A stretch of 64,000 nucleotides of DNA from Lobulomyces angularis (GCA_027604685.1 JADHYX010000005.1:62001-126000), one strand, 5' to 3'; shown: positions 44,119 through 56,774, counted from the stretch's first letter. The notes: generated by a model from the letters alone, not told the origin. A program made the numbers and translations.

Positions 44119-46386
44119 ATGACCAAAACATTATTGGAAAAATATCACAATTTTGAAGAATTGAAAAAAGATGCTGTCTTAGGCTGGAATCAAACTGCAG
44201 ATCATAATTACTGGGTAAAATTTTTCTATTTTACAGTTTCATTCAAACTTCACAAATCATTGCCTCTATAGATACCTTCAAGTGATATCATAGGGAAATT
44301 ACCTGATGAAATGAATGGCACTTTCTTTAGGTATTAACGAATAAAGTTTACTTAATATGAACTTCACTTTTTTTTTATTAGAAATGGACCTGGTAAGATT
44401 CTCATCCACTTCAAAAATAATTTGCCCTTTTAAGGCATGAGTGAAGTGTTTGGGACAAAGTTAAAGCATCCAATTGATGGTGATGGAATGATAGCTGCAC
44501 TTTCATTTAGCGGTGGGAAAGTTCACTTAAGAAACAAGGTATGGCTTAACGTTAATAGTTGCTCTTTATTTCATTATAAAAGTTTGTGGATACATGGCAG
44601 CATCACGAGGAGCAAACCCAGCGGTATTTTAAATTTAGAGGACAGATGGTAAATGTTTATTAAAACTTATCAAACGCAACTTTTGATAGGGTACCGCTAC
44701 TAATGATATTGTCAGTAAAGATGCATTAAACTTAGCAACATCTTTAGCTACTCGAAGTAAAACGAAGTTACAACCTTTTAGGGATCCAAGGTATTAGAAA
44801 AATATTTGAAAAAGTAAAACTTTAAATATTTAGCAACACCAATGTTTTCTACTGGGGAGGAAAGGTATCAACGATTTAAACTATAACTATTTTTAAATTA
44901 TACTTTTTAGTTACTGAGTTCGTACGAAACTATGCTTCCGCACTCCATTGGTAAGGTTTCCTTATTGTGATTTGTGTTGCTTATCTCGCCAATATTTTAA
45001 GATCCTACGAATTTAAATACTCTGGGACCGGATGATTTAAATGAAACTCTTAAAATTCCAGCTTTCTCTGCACACTTTAGGGTTGATCCTATCTTGAAAC
45101 GGCTAGTCACGTACAACTGTTAAAAAGTTTTTTTTTTATTGAAAATCATTTTAGTTTAAGTTTAAAGCCAGAAACACCTTCGTTACCTGGAAAAAACGGA
45201 GCTTTGCCAATTTTACAAATGAATGAATATGACGAAGACTGGAAGTTAATGCAAACTCAAATACACAATATTCCTGGATTAAACTATTCACATGACTTTT
45301 TATTAACGGAGCATTTTTATGTTTTGCATATGGTAGCTATTTTAAGTTTTCATTTTTTTAATTTTTTTCTTCTGTAACCAGACACCATTTGTAAAAACTA
45401 GCGCAACTTTATTTATTCAGATCGCATTGGGCTTAAAATCTCCCGGGGATGCTATGAAGCATTATCCAGAGTGTCCTTCTAACTTTGTTGTAATAGAGAG
45501 AAAGCAAAATCCTAAAGTCTATTTTTTCAAAACTGGGAGATTTCATATTTTTCATTTTGGCAACATTTCAGAGGTAAAAGTTTCTAGTGACGAATACTTG
45601 CTGGAATTTAATGCCGTTTGCCTTGGTGGTGAGTATTTCGGTGTAATGTTTTAGAAATTAACAGATAATGCAATAGAAAAATTCAATATGTCTTTTGATC
45701 AAGGTTTGTGGTTAGCCAATGGATCTGAATGTCCAGGGCATCTTCTTGAATTTAGGTTGACTGTCCCATTAAAGGTAAATCCTAAGAAAGACAATGGAGA
45801 TATGAAATTATTTGATTGTCACCAGTTTTTGGCAGAGGATTCCAACAATGAGGTAATTATTAGAAGCAACTAATTTACAATTCTTATATAGTTTCCAATC
45901 GGACATCCATGGAGAAATGGGATGAAAAATAGATATACATATTTGATGTCAACAGTTGATAAACTACATCCTATTCCCTTTACCGATATTATAAAATATG
46001 ACAGTTTGACCAAGACAAAAAAGGTATGAGAATTATAAAATTCAGTTTTGTCTAAAATGGCCAGATTTGGTTTTCGTATGGAATTGTTGGTGAACCTTGC
46101 TTTGTTCCAAGAAAAAAAACTTTTGGGGTTGCAGTTAATAAAGAACTAATTCCAGATGAAGTATTATTTGCTAATAATATATTTGAAACTAATTGATTTT
46201 AAGGATGATGGCTGGATATTGGTGCAATTGTATTTACCAGAAAAACGTAAAACTGAATTCGTTATTTTGGATGCGAAATGTATTGAAAAAGGGCCGATTT
46301 GTACTATAAGATTAAAACATCATTTGCCATTCAGTTTTCATGGAACTTGGTGTGAGAAAACCTTTGTTAATCAATCGAATTTGTAG
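44119..46386 (+). CDS. Carotenoid cleavage oxygenase (RPE65/CCD family)
   Basis: About ten exons. Family motifs in order: NGTFFRNGPGMSEVFG (residues ~50-70), PIDGDGMIAALSF, and four iron-ligand histidines in AFSAHFRVDP, YSHDFLLTEHFY, GRFHIFHFGN and LPFSFHGTW near the end. Spacing fits the seven-bladed propeller of CCDs. The family cleaves carotenoids or apocarotenoids with O2 at a non-haem Fe(II). All four His are present, so it should be active; substrate and bond are not visible. A product such as retinal or an apocarotenal would be plausible for a light-sensing zoospore, but no opsin gene is in this window. Confidence 0.92.
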
Positions 46387-46532
46387 AATATTTTGTAGTT
46401 TTTTAAAAACAAACTGAAAAATATATTGTTTTCTTTTTACAATTTGCTCAACGACTCCTACACATTATTCATATATTTATAAAAGTTTTATATTTGAAAC
46501 CAAACTTTAAAATTAAAATTTTGTTTCACCAA

Positions 46533-46542
46533 NNNNNNNNNN
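46533..46542. other. Assembly gap (10 N)
   Basis: Ten Ns in poly-A/T-rich sequence just upstream of eIF3j. The true length is unknown. Confidence 0.99.
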
Positions 46543-46617
46543 AAAAAAAAAAAAAAAAAAAATTGTTTTTTTTCTTTAACCAATTTTAGAATATTTTTTT
46601 AATATACATTTTCATTA

Positions 46618-47732
46618 ATGGGTAATTATTTAACTTAAACGATTTTAAAAATTAACTGAAAATTTGATTTAGGGTGGGATAGTGAATCTGAATCTGATAA
46701 AGAAGTGAAGGTAACGTTGCCTATTTCTGCTAAAGCAAAAAAGTGGGAAGATGAAGATATAGAGGAAGTGGAAGTAAGTCGGAATTAATTTGTTAATTTT
46801 TTTTTTTTTGATTTAATACTATTCATTAGGATGATTGGGATGCTGAAGAAAATCCAGTAAAAAAGGTTGAAGTGGCATCACCGAAAACAACAAAAAAAAA
46901 GGGTCTTAAAGCCAAATTAGCTGAAAAGGAAGCATTGGGAAAAAAGGACGCTAAAGTTATTAAACATGAAATTGAAGAGACCGAGTTGGAAAGAAAAAAC
47001 AGGATAAAGAGGGAGATGGAAGCTAGTGATTTGGAAAATGCAAAGGACTTATTCGGTGGTGAGAACTATATATTTTTTTATTTTATTTATGTTTATTTTC
47101 ATAGATGCTACATTAAATAATAACAATTCCACTTCAGGATTAGATTCAATGAATCCAAAAACCAGAACTGAATTTGATCAATTTCTAAAAGCTTTAAGTG
47201 ATAAATTTTCTACATTTGAGGTTTTTTTTTTTTTTTTTAAAAAAAGAAATGATATACCACTTAATTTTTTTTTTTTTACAGAACTCAGTTTCATACCCTT
47301 ACTTTGTGGAGAATTTAGTTAGAAATATAACTATTAGTTTAAGTTTGGATGATTCAAAAAAAGTGTCCTCTTCATTAACTGGTGAGTTGGTTTAATTGTG
47401 TTAATTGAAACAATTAACACAATCATAGCTCTTATTAGTGAAAAACAAAAAATGCAAGCCGCAGAAAAAAAAGGTAAAAAGAAGAAGGGACCTACAGCGA
47501 ATTTGAAATTCAATGAAAAGGACACTACTAACTATGGAAATGAAGGTAAAATATTTTTTCTTTAAGTGAATTTAATAGAGAAAAAAAAAAAATAAATAAA
47601 TCATTCATATTCATTGATTTTATGGGATTAATTTCTACAAAGAAAATTTAATTAAATAAAATTACAAATTATAACACTTTTAATTTTTTTTTATTAGATC
47701 TTTATGCAGGAGAATATGACGATTTTATGTAA
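46618..47732 (+). CDS. HCR1: Translation initiation factor eIF3 subunit J (Hcr1)
   Basis: Seven or so exons. A two-codon first exon (M-G) splices to WDSESDKEVKV. The acidic N-terminus (KKWEDEDIEEVEDDWDAEEN), the Lys/Glu-rich helix region and the C-terminal block MNPKTRTEFDQFLKALSDKF, YPYFVENLVRNITISLSLDD are characteristic. The end, GPTANLKF followed by DLYAGEYDDFM, is the family signature. eIF3j sits on the 40S decoding centre and helps ribosome recycling. Because the gap at 46533 is close, an upstream alternative start cannot be fully excluded. Confidence 0.92.
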
Positions 47733-48235
47733 TTTAACAAGTTTTTCAAAGGCAATAATAATAAAAGTGAATTTTACCTTTTTTTTTTATTTTATTTTTT
47801 TCTTGACTTTTAGATACTTATTTATAATTTTTCTCTTTTAAAAAATTTACTATTTTATCTAATTAATATAAGGTTGTAAAGTACGAAAATTTCACAGTTA
47901 AATTGCAAATTTAAGTGATATAAATTTGATTGGTAAATAATAGGCAACATTGATTTAGCTGAATTTTTATAAAATAATGTATAATTGAGACTCTTTTATT
48001 GCTTAAGAAAAGCGATTCTTTTCAAAAAATTTCAAGGATCACCTTTTTTTCCTGTAAAATTATATCAACAAGTTCGTTTTACTAATTTCCAATTTGTTTT
48101 ATGCTAAATTCCAAGTTGAATTGTTTGAACTAACACTGTGTATAATACAGATCAGATTTATAAGTACAAATTAATATTTTGTATTGTTTAAACATTATTT
48201 TTCAAAAAAAAAAAAAAAAAAAAAATTAAGATATA
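47733..48235. other. Intergenic, no gene seen
   Basis: AT-rich spacer between eIF3j and PEX16 with a long poly-A run just before PEX16. Nothing else identified. Confidence 0.55.
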
Positions 48236-49877
48236 ATGGATAAACTTAAGGATTTCTACACACTTTATTCTAGCGAATTAATTAAAAATCCTCCTTTTTT
48301 TGCTCAATTAGAGAGTACTATTAAGACTTTTACTTACATTTTACCTGGTAAACCAACTATTTACATTAAAGAATCAAATTTTTTTTTATACAAAATAATA
48401 GGTCGGTTTTCACATGCTGATATAGCTTCTGAAGCATGTTCGTAAAAGTTTAAATGTATAATTTATTAAAATTTAAATTTTTTATTCAGTATACTCTTTA
48501 TTGTCTCTTCTTGGAATGGTTCATGATTCCATAATAAAAAAAAATTTGAAAAATAACGTAAACCTGACTAAAAATTTAATCGAGACTAAAAATTTGTTTA
48601 ACAAATATACTACTAGTTTAATGAATAACAAATTTTATTTATGTTATCTTTTGTACTTCATTTCTAATTTTGAAGTGTTGCTTGAGATGATTTCAAGTTT
48701 AAAAGAAAAATCCGAAACTGCACTCGAAAATACTTCTACATCAAAAAAAAATATATTTGGAAAAACAAGATGGAGAGTCATATTAGGAATTGAGAGCATC
48801 AAGTAATATAACTTTATTTATTTTTATCTAACAAAAATAAATTTATTTATTTTTTAGATTCGCCTTAAATGCTATTTTATTGTTTAAGACAAAGAGAAAA
48901 ATTATGTCCTCTCAAATACCATCTAGAGATTACGATTTGAGCAAACTTCCAAATTTAAGCAAAGATAGTGAAGTTCTTACTAATAACAATCCTACTGTAA
49001 AAGTTGATGACATTTCTACCAACAATGATCATAAAAAGGAATTATTTCAAGTACAAAAAAGAACAAAAAAGATTTTACCTACCATAAGAAGCTTAAAAAT
49101 TAACTCAAACAATCAAACTGTTAATGTAGACAGTTCTTCAATGTTAAATATAAATAATTTTGATTTCAGTAATTTAAATGATGGCTTAAGTAACCAAACA
49201 GATGATCAAGTTGTTGAAACTTTCCTTTTATCAAAGGGTTTAACAGACTCTTCTAAAGTTTTGGTGAAGCCTATAGATTACTGTAGAGTTTTAAACAACT
49301 TGGAAATTTTCGGTGAATTTCTTTATATTTTAAGACCGTTAGCGTATGGTAAGAGTTATTCAGTAATATAGATTGCAATAATAATTTTTTTTATCTTAAT
49401 ATTTATTTTACATTGAATTTTTTCTGTAGCATTTTTCTTAAGACAATATGGACGTGCTTCATTAAAACCACTTTTTATATCTTTTTTGATTGAGATCGTT
49501 TCAATTTCTCAGAGTCTACGAATAAAGAAAGAAACCTTAAATTTTTTTCGTACTGATGGAGAAAATCGAAAATCCTTTAATATTTTTAAAATTTTAGAAT
49601 TACAAAAAAATCTTACAAAATTAGAAAAAATGGAAGTAAAAAGAAGAATTTGGTTGTTTTTGTTTTACTTTCTTAGAAGTCCTATATACGAAAGTTTTAC
49701 TAAGTACCAAATTCTTCTTTTAATTTTTTTTTTTTAATTTTTAATTTTTAATTTTATAGGTCCAGGATCGATGGTGTAATAGAAAAGTATTCTACATATA
49801 GAATTTTAAATTTTTTTGCTGGAATATTAAAAGATTATCAAGATTTGTGGGAAAAATATTTTTTTTATGTGCAATAA
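48236..49877 (+). CDS. PEX16: Peroxisomal membrane protein Pex16
   Basis: Six exons. The N-terminus has the Pex16 start YTLYSSELIKNP, FAQLESTIKTFTYILPG, then RFSHADIASEACSVYSLLSL. Middle membrane-associated blocks follow (FYLCYLLYFISNFEVLLEMI; GKTRWRVILGIESIKFALNA), then an Asn/Ser-rich insertion of ~100 residues longer than in human. The C-terminus has LRPLAYAFFLRQYGRASLKP, KMEVKRRIWLFLFYFLRSPI and YESFTK, matching the family's E..R...YlLRsPfY. Pex16 brings peroxisomal membrane proteins to the ER/peroxisome. It implies the cell has peroxisomes. Confidence 0.92.
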
Positions 49878-50278
49878 AAAAAAAAGTATTGTTGGTTTTC
49901 TTGATTACTACCTTTTGTAATAAATAATAACTTTCCTTTTCTTTTTTTTTGTAATTGTGATTTTTTTTAAAAAACAATATAAAATAAAAATAAAAACATT
50001 CAGGTAGCAGCACAGTGTAGTTAACATCTTTTATGTTGATTGTGCTTAAACAATTTTTTTTTTCTTTTTATCTATAAGTTTTTAAAAAGAAAAAAACTAA
50101 TAAAAAAGTATAAATATAACTGTTTATTCCAATATTTATTAAATTAATTAATAAAAATATATCTAACTGGTATCTATTTTAGAGATAAAAAAAATAAAAT
50201 AAATAAATAATTAAGATTTATGAAAAAAATAAAAATAAATACGAAAAAAAAAAAATTATCTGTGTATTTACAATTTTT
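49878..50278. other. Convergent flank, PEX16 / TSR4
   Basis: Extremely AT-rich with poly-T and poly-A runs. No gene seen. Confidence 0.6.
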
Positions 50279-52090
50279 TTAGAAATCTTCAAATTGAACA
50301 ATACAAATTTCCTCAGTAATAGAAAGAGAACTCTTAAAGTTTTCATCCAAAATTGTACAAAGGTTATTGTCTATATTTTTATTAAAACAATCATTTTCGC
50401 AGGAAAAAATTAAAACAGTGCCGAAGTCTAAACCACTGCCGAAGATATTCAAGTATTCACTAAATTCATATTTATTACTGCTGTTTTTTTTTGGACCAGA
50501 AATAGTATTTTTTTTAAAGTCTCCTGAACTACCGTTGTTTAAAATTTTTGACATATAATTTAATTCATCAGACTTCAAAAATTCTAAAACTTTTGGCATT
50601 AACTGAAATTCAAATGTTCTATTAGAGCCACAATTTTGGCATTTTGATATTAAGGCATTATCCTTAATTTCACTAAAAATCGTACTTCCACTTTTTGGGT
50701 GAAAAATGCTTTTTATTTTTAAATCTTCTTTTTTCGAAACTTCCTGTAAACTAGAAAACAACAATGGCTGGCCATTAAATTCATACCTAATTAACTGATC
50801 AGGATTTTCTTTTATGGCATTTAAAAATTTATTAAACTCCGTGGTAAGAAAATTAGGTACAATATTTTCATAAACTTCTCCATCCCAAGTTATACTGTTA
50901 TTTGAAGAGCTGTTTTCATTTAAATCCCTAGTATTAAGTAACGGTTTTTTTGTTTTTGTTAAATGTTCAGTGTTACTAGGAGTCGGAGTGTCATTTTTCA
51001 TAAACAATCTAAATTTTGAGTCCCCTGTTCGTTGTTCATAATCTTCTAATAGTTTTAACTCATATTTGACATTATTATAATTATTTTTTCTCTTCTTTTT
51101 TTTTTGAACTTCCTCTTCTGTGTCATCAGACGAAGAGTAAAATATATTATCATCTTCAAAATCACTTTCCCTATCTTCATAATAAAAATCTATTAACGTT
51201 TCAGAAAAATGAAATGCATTAGTTTCATCTGACACCAAATTTAATTCATTTAAATTAGCAGTAATTTCCGAGATTAAGATATTATTGCTTTTATCGTTAT
51301 CATTTTCAAACTCTTCATGTTCTTCATTAAAATCGTAAATTTTGTCTCTCTCTTCAATAAGATTATTAATTTCATTTGACAATTCATTCGGAGAAACGTC
51401 TCCAAAATGAACATTTCCAAACATCGGTGCATCCCCAAAGGCGAATGAATTGTTTTGGACAGTATTTAAAGCATCCGTGCTACCAAAAAGTGGTATTTCA
51501 AAATTATCTGCATCAATAAAAGTTAATAAATCATTGATTATAAATTTTTTTGTACTCGCTGATTTTGTTTTCTTTTTTTCGGTACTTAATGCATTTAAGG
51601 ATGCATCCTAATAAAAATGCAGTAAAATAATAAAATAAATTCAACATTCGTTTTTTTAACAATAAAAAAAAAAAAAAAAAAAACAATTAACTTACAGTAG
51701 TTAATGGATTTTTTCCATTGGTGTCTTTCTCATTTATATTAGTTAAGAGTTTTTTCTTTAATTTTGTAACTTTACGTAATACTCTTAAAACCTTCCAACT
51801 GCCACTCACTTTTAGGCATTTCCTATTGTTGCAAGCAAATACATAAAAAATTCTTTCTAACTCCTCATCAACAGTCGTGTTCAGTTGAGTTATTAACAAG
51901 CACTTTTCTTTACAGTTAAAACACATTGGTGAAATGTTTATGGTTGGAAAAAATTTCTACAAATAAAAAAAAATAAAATTTTTCAAGTTAGAAGATTGCA
52001 TACAGGATTTCCACCTAATTTGTCCATGATATAATTCTTTTTTGAATAAGCACCTTTAAGCTGTTGATTTGCTTCGTATCCTATTTGCAT
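50279..52090 (-). CDS. TSR4: TSR4/PDCD2-family ribosome biogenesis protein
   Basis: Three or four exons (ATG 52090). The N-terminus reads DKLGGNPKFFPTINISPMCF, the family's GG.P.W...., then a CxxC pair in CFNCKEKC, LITQLNTTVDEELERIFYVF and FACNNRKC, the first zinc-binding module. A long acidic, disordered middle follows (DFYYEDRESDFEDDNIF). The C-terminal module has CQNCGSNRTFEFQLMPKVLE and DFGTVLIFSCENDC, as in PDCD2/Tsr4. These proteins chaperone ribosomal protein uS5 (Rps2). A poly-A tract lies in the intron at ~51660. Confidence 0.9.
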
Positions 52091-52489
52091 TTTAAACAAA
52101 GTTGTTAAGGATAATGAAAAGTTAAAAAATCCGTGTAACCTATTGTCAAATTTTTATAAAAAAAATTTTAACAAAAAAAAACTGTATAAAAAAATTAAAC
52201 AATCAAAAAGATAAAAAAAAAAAAACTGAAATATGGATGATTGTTTAAGAAAATGTTTTCCGTGTTGGTAAAAACTTTTTTTTTTTTTTTTTTTTTTATT
52301 TGTTATCGTCGGATATATTAAACACTTTGTTTTGTTCATTGTTTTTTTGTGTGGTTTGAGATAAAGTAATATAAAAATTTTTTCGACCAAGACAGCCAAT
52401 TCCAAATCTATATGATGATTTAAATGATTTAGAATTTGGTATTAACACACATTTTTTTTTTTCATTTTCAAGAAGAATTATTTTAACAG

Positions 52490-53536
52490 TTGGTAGAAAA
52501 TTTGCTAAGTGGTGGAGTTCAACTTCAACAGCGGCAGAGTAACAATTCTTTTTGGGATTCACTAGTTTCTCTTTTTCATAGAAAGAAACAAGGCCAGATC
52601 CGTTTAGAGTCTGATGTGAACTCTCCAACCTTTCCTCAAGCAGATGACAATTTTTTAGGTACTATGCAATATTAAATTAATAAAACAAATTTTTTTTTTT
52701 TTAAGACCAAGCTTTGGATGAAGACGTAGATATTTTATCAGTAGAAGATGTTCAAAGAATTACGAAAAATATAGGTTCCACTGAAAACAAAGGAAGCAGC
52801 GGAAATTTAACTAGAGAGTTTGGCGTCAAAAGAGAAAATGAGAAATTGATAGATTTCAACTCTGTTGTTGAAAAAGGTTTTGAATATTTGACAATAACAA
52901 CATAAATTTTTATTTGAAGATTTAGAAAAAATGAACTCAAAGTTACCAGAGCCACGGAAACTCAATAATTTTAATTTTTCAAGGAAGTTAACCCAAAAAA
53001 TTAATCCGAGTGAGTTTGTGGAAGCAATTAATTATAAAAGTGATATCAGTAGTTTACAGAATATAGAACATGAGAAAGAGGTCATTGATGATAGGTATTT
53101 TTTTTTGGTATTGGAAGTTTTTTTAAAGTTAATTTTTTGGGTATTCTCAATTAGACCACCTTATAAAAGAAATAATATTGAATTTCACCAACAAACATCT
53201 CCTGCTAGACCAAATTCTCAAATTGGGACCATTGCTTCAAAAAAATTCACAGAAGATGTACCTATTGTATTTAATCAAGGTTTTAATTAGGTTTAAATTA
53301 TATTTTGACTTTTTTTTTTAGATAACCCACTGGGCCAAAAATCAAAAGAAGGTTCACCGACGTCCAAAATATTGCAAGATGATCCAAAAAGAGGGTTTTT
53401 AAAAGATGATGATGAAGATATTGCCAGTGATTTAAGCAGTGATGATAACAACGTTGAAGACAATAAGCAAAAGTTTGACCCTACTTTGTTGAAAAAGTTA
53501 TCAAGTTTAAAACTAAAAAATGATTCTGGTAATTAA
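52490..53536 (+). CDS. Unidentified acidic, Ser/Asn-rich protein (5' end unresolved)
   Basis: Five exons can be joined in one frame from an acceptor at ~52489: NNSFWDSLVSLFHRKKQG, TFPQADDNFLDQALDEDVDI, LSVEDVQRITKNIG, PEPRKLNNFNFSRKLTQKIN, DIASDLSSDDNNVEDNKQ and the end TLLKKLSSLKLKNDSGN. No domain is recognised. It is largely disordered and acidic. An ATG at 52233 begins MDDCLRKCFPCW before a GT donor and would give a Cys-rich, possibly palmitoylated N-terminus, and a region at 52392-52435 reads PIPNLYDDLNDLEF, but I could not join either to the main frame by consensus splicing. The start is therefore open. Confidence 0.5.
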
Positions 53537-53732
53537 CCTCAGTTGATAATAGTAGATCAGCTGATACTATTTTATTTATATATAGTATTTTTTTATTTTA
53601 TTTTTGTAATGTTGTATTTTATTTTTCACACCAATTAAAGCCCTAAAAACCTTGTTAATAATTTACATTGAATTATTTTCCTTTACATACTTTTTTTTTT
53701 ATTTTTCCTTTTTAATTTTTAATTTATTTATT

Positions 53733-55651
53733 ATGTTACGAAGAACTTCAGATAGAATTAAAAAAAAACCTTCATTTTATCAAGATGAAGATTCTGTATT
53801 TAGCAGCTTTAAATTTGAGGATGATGATAGAAATGGCGATGCAGGAAATTTTTCTTATGAAGAGGATGATGATGACATTTTTCAAAAACCTTTCAAAACG
53901 AAAAAAAAAAAATCATTTTCATTAAATAAAAGTAATAATGATTGTAAAAAGGCCAAAATTCAAGCTGTAAAGAAATATGAATTAGATCCGCAAATTTTGA
54001 AGGAACTTTCAGCTTTATATCCAGATACGATAAACTGTTACAAAAATAAGAACATAGAGGTAGAAAATAATTTCGAGAATGAAAAATTTGTTGAAAACAA
54101 GATTGAATATGTTAATAATTTAAACACACTTGAACTAAAGTACGAAGTTGCAGAAAGCGGTAATATTTTTTTTTTTTTTTTGTTTTTCAGAATTTTGAAT
54201 AATGGATTAGTTATACTAACTATTAAATTTTACTTCACTTTAGGGCCAATTTCAAGTATGGATTTGTCAACAGATGGAAACCTCATTGCCACTTTCTGTT
54301 CCACAGGGTCTACCAAAATATGGGATGTTGATACAGGAAATTTACTTAAAAATTTGAGAGACAAAAATGTAAAAATAAAAAAAATAATTAAAAATTTTTT
54401 TTTTATCAAAAAATAGGAAATAAATATTGAAGAGCATTATGTTGGTAAATTTTTGAGAGATGACGATAGTTTGATTTGTGTTGGAGGAAAGTTAAAAGAC
54501 AGAAAATCTTGGAGTAACGAAGACGATGATAACCAAATTCTACCTTGTCCTATAAAAGTATTCAATATTTTTTTTTTCCACATTAAATGTAATTTTTTTC
54601 TTTTTTTTATATTTAGATATTCGATATCATTTCAGGAAAAGTAATACTGACTTTGAATTTTCATAATGAGGAAATACTAGACATAAAAAAGTTAAAATTT
54701 AAAGAAAAAAATTATTTATTGAGTACCAGTCAAGATGGATATATTAATAAATGGAGTTTAAATGACGACTGGAGGTAAAAATTAGAAAATTTTAGTTTAA
54801 TATACTTTGTTCAGTAAATTGGAGAGTTTTCAAAAAATGAAAGATGAAGTAACCTGTATGGCTTTTTCAATTTCATTTTTGCCCAATAGCGGAAATAAAT
54901 TTTTTATAGCTGCATGCGATGACAGTTTAAGATTGTATGATTTTGAAACTTGTGAAGTAAATCTTTTATTTTCTTTTATTCTTTTTGTGTGTATTAAAAT
55001 TTTTATAATAATTTAACTTTTTCGATAGTTAATCCATTCGTTTGAGCAAATTTTTAGTTATTACTGCGATTTTGTTAAATTTATTAACCCAGTTGAAATA
55101 ATAGAATCAGAATTAGTAGATGATGAAGAGGAATTTAGTTATATATTGACGAGAGGGGTTGAAACACTGGATATGGAGGACAACACAATAAATTCTTTAC
55201 CAAATAAAATTTATTTACATAAACTAATTTATCCAAAAGAGAAATTAGAGGAATTTAAATTAATTAAAGTAAAGGAGTATATGCATGAAGAGTAATAATA
55301 TTTCAATGATAATAATACATTTAATATTATTTAACTTTTTTAAATTAGATATCAGGCAAACTCTTGGCTAATGAAATTAAAATGCAATGGAAGATATATA
55401 GTTGTAGGAAATTTTTCAGGAGGAGTTTTATTTTTTAATTTGAGAAGTGGTAAGTTAAGTTGCATTTTGAAGGATCATTTTGAATTAGAAGTTAGAGATT
55501 TCATTTTCCATCCGTTTAAAAAACTATTTTTTTCCTGTGCAGATGGTATGTTGGTTAAATTTTTTATTTCTTAATACAAACTGATCCGAATTTTTTAATT
55601 TTTTTTCGTATTTGTAAAGATGGAAAATTGAAATGCTACGAACAACAATAA
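53733..55651 (+). CDS. WD40-repeat protein with basic/acidic N-terminus
   Basis: Six or seven exons (ATG 53733; TAA 55649-55651). The N-terminal ~150 residues are charged (MLRRTSDRIKKKPSFYQDED), with acid-rich and KTKKKK stretches suggesting a nuclear protein. WD-like units follow: SSMDLSTDGNLIATFCSTGS with TKIWDVDTGNLL, IKIFDIISGKVILTLNFHNE, YLLSTSQDGYINKWSLNDD, KFFIAACDDSLRLYDFETCE and GRYIVVGNFSGGVLFFNLRS, ending FFSCADDGKLKCYEQQ. About six repeats are visible, so a seven-bladed propeller is likely with one degenerate blade. I cannot assign a named family. Confidence 0.7.
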
Positions 55652-56231
55652 AAAAAACTAACAAAAATACAAAAAAATATATATAAAAAAAATATTAAAA
55701 AAAATACCTATTATTTAAATAGTTCTAATCAATAATATTTTGTATTTGTTTTTTAATAAAAATACTATTAAAAAAATTATTTTTATTTTTTCTTTTTTTT
55801 AATATTTTATAGTTTAATATTTTAATTATTTTTTAAGATGTTATTTTATATCCTTTTACAAGATTTTTAAAATATAAAAGATGTAACATGCTATAGAAAT
55901 ATGATACTCTAAGATTCACCACTAAAAGAGGAAATAAAAGCTATTTTTTTTCTTGTTCGTAAAACAATTTTTTTGAAAAAAAAAAGCAGTGGAACTTTGA
56001 GCCATTCATTCTATGTTATAGTGAATCCATAATACGAAAGAAATTTAACATAGGTAAAAGTATCATATGTTAATAGATTTCTTATTTACTAATCTGGAAG
56101 AGTTTTTTTTACAGAAAAACAATTTTATTTATTTTTGTTTTATTGATAAATATTCTGCTTTTGGTTAATAGAATTCTTTTATCAAAAAAATAAAGCTTCT
56201 TTCAAAGAACAAATATAATTTTTTATTTTTT

Positions 56232-56314
56232 GTGTTTAGCAGTTTCATATTCTATGAAATATCAACTTATATAGTTGCTACCTGCGTTTATTCTGTTCTT
56301 AACAGAACTTTCTT
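56232..56314 (+). repeat. Dispersed repeat copy B
   Basis: Shares gtgtttagcagtttcat, tagttgc, gttta and ttaacagaac...ttct with copy A at 32483-32563, same strand. Confidence 0.75.
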
Positions 56315-56412
56315 TTGTTAACTGGAATCTACTATTAATCCATTTTAATATGGTTTCTCAGTGAGAGAATTTGGCCAGATTGTATATAAATTTAGTAATT
56401 ATCAATAAATGC

Positions 56413-56478
56413 TAATAAACCCATAGTAAACTTAATGTAATTGATTAATAAACCTATAGCAAACCTATTATAATTAAT
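56413..56478. repeat. 33-bp imperfect tandem repeat, two copies
   Basis: Units at 56413-56445 and 56446-56478, sharing taataaacc.atag.aaac. Short and diverged. Confidence 0.7.
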
Positions 56479-56731
56479 TATGATTAGGAATAATAACAAT
56501 TAGCCTTTCGTTTATAGAAAACTCTTTCTACTTTCTTCTTAACTAAACTTCTCCTCAATTCTTAATTTGAAGTTGAACTTATTGAAATAGTAGCTTTTGG
56601 CATTCAGTAGTAAGTCATTGTAGCTTTATCCACTAAATTTTGGTGTGACAATTGTGTTCTCCATTTTTTAAATGTGGAAAATTGGTTTCCCCACAATTTT
56701 CTGCTGAATTAACGTCCGCCCAATTTCAAAA

Positions 56732-56774
56732 GTTCGGCCGAACCTATTTTTCAACCTCGCCTAAGTGGCTTAGG
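56732..56774. promoter_or_regulatory. Palindromes upstream of the SWEET gene
   Basis: gttcggccgaac (56732-56743), a perfect 12-base palindrome with CGG-CCG ends, and a hairpin cctaag-tgg-cttagg (56760-56774), about 130-175 bases before the SWEET start. CGG..CCG sites suit zinc-cluster regulators in fungi, but this is inference. Confidence 0.4.

Noticed and set aside
52296..52628. 110-codon minus-strand ORF
   Set aside because: It has no ATG start, is antisense to the plus-strand gene's first exon and shows no family character.
53652..53732. Upstream in-frame start of the WD40 gene
   Set aside because: The added residues are all Phe/Ile/Leu from poly-T promoter sequence; the ATG at 53733 begins the charged natural N-terminus.
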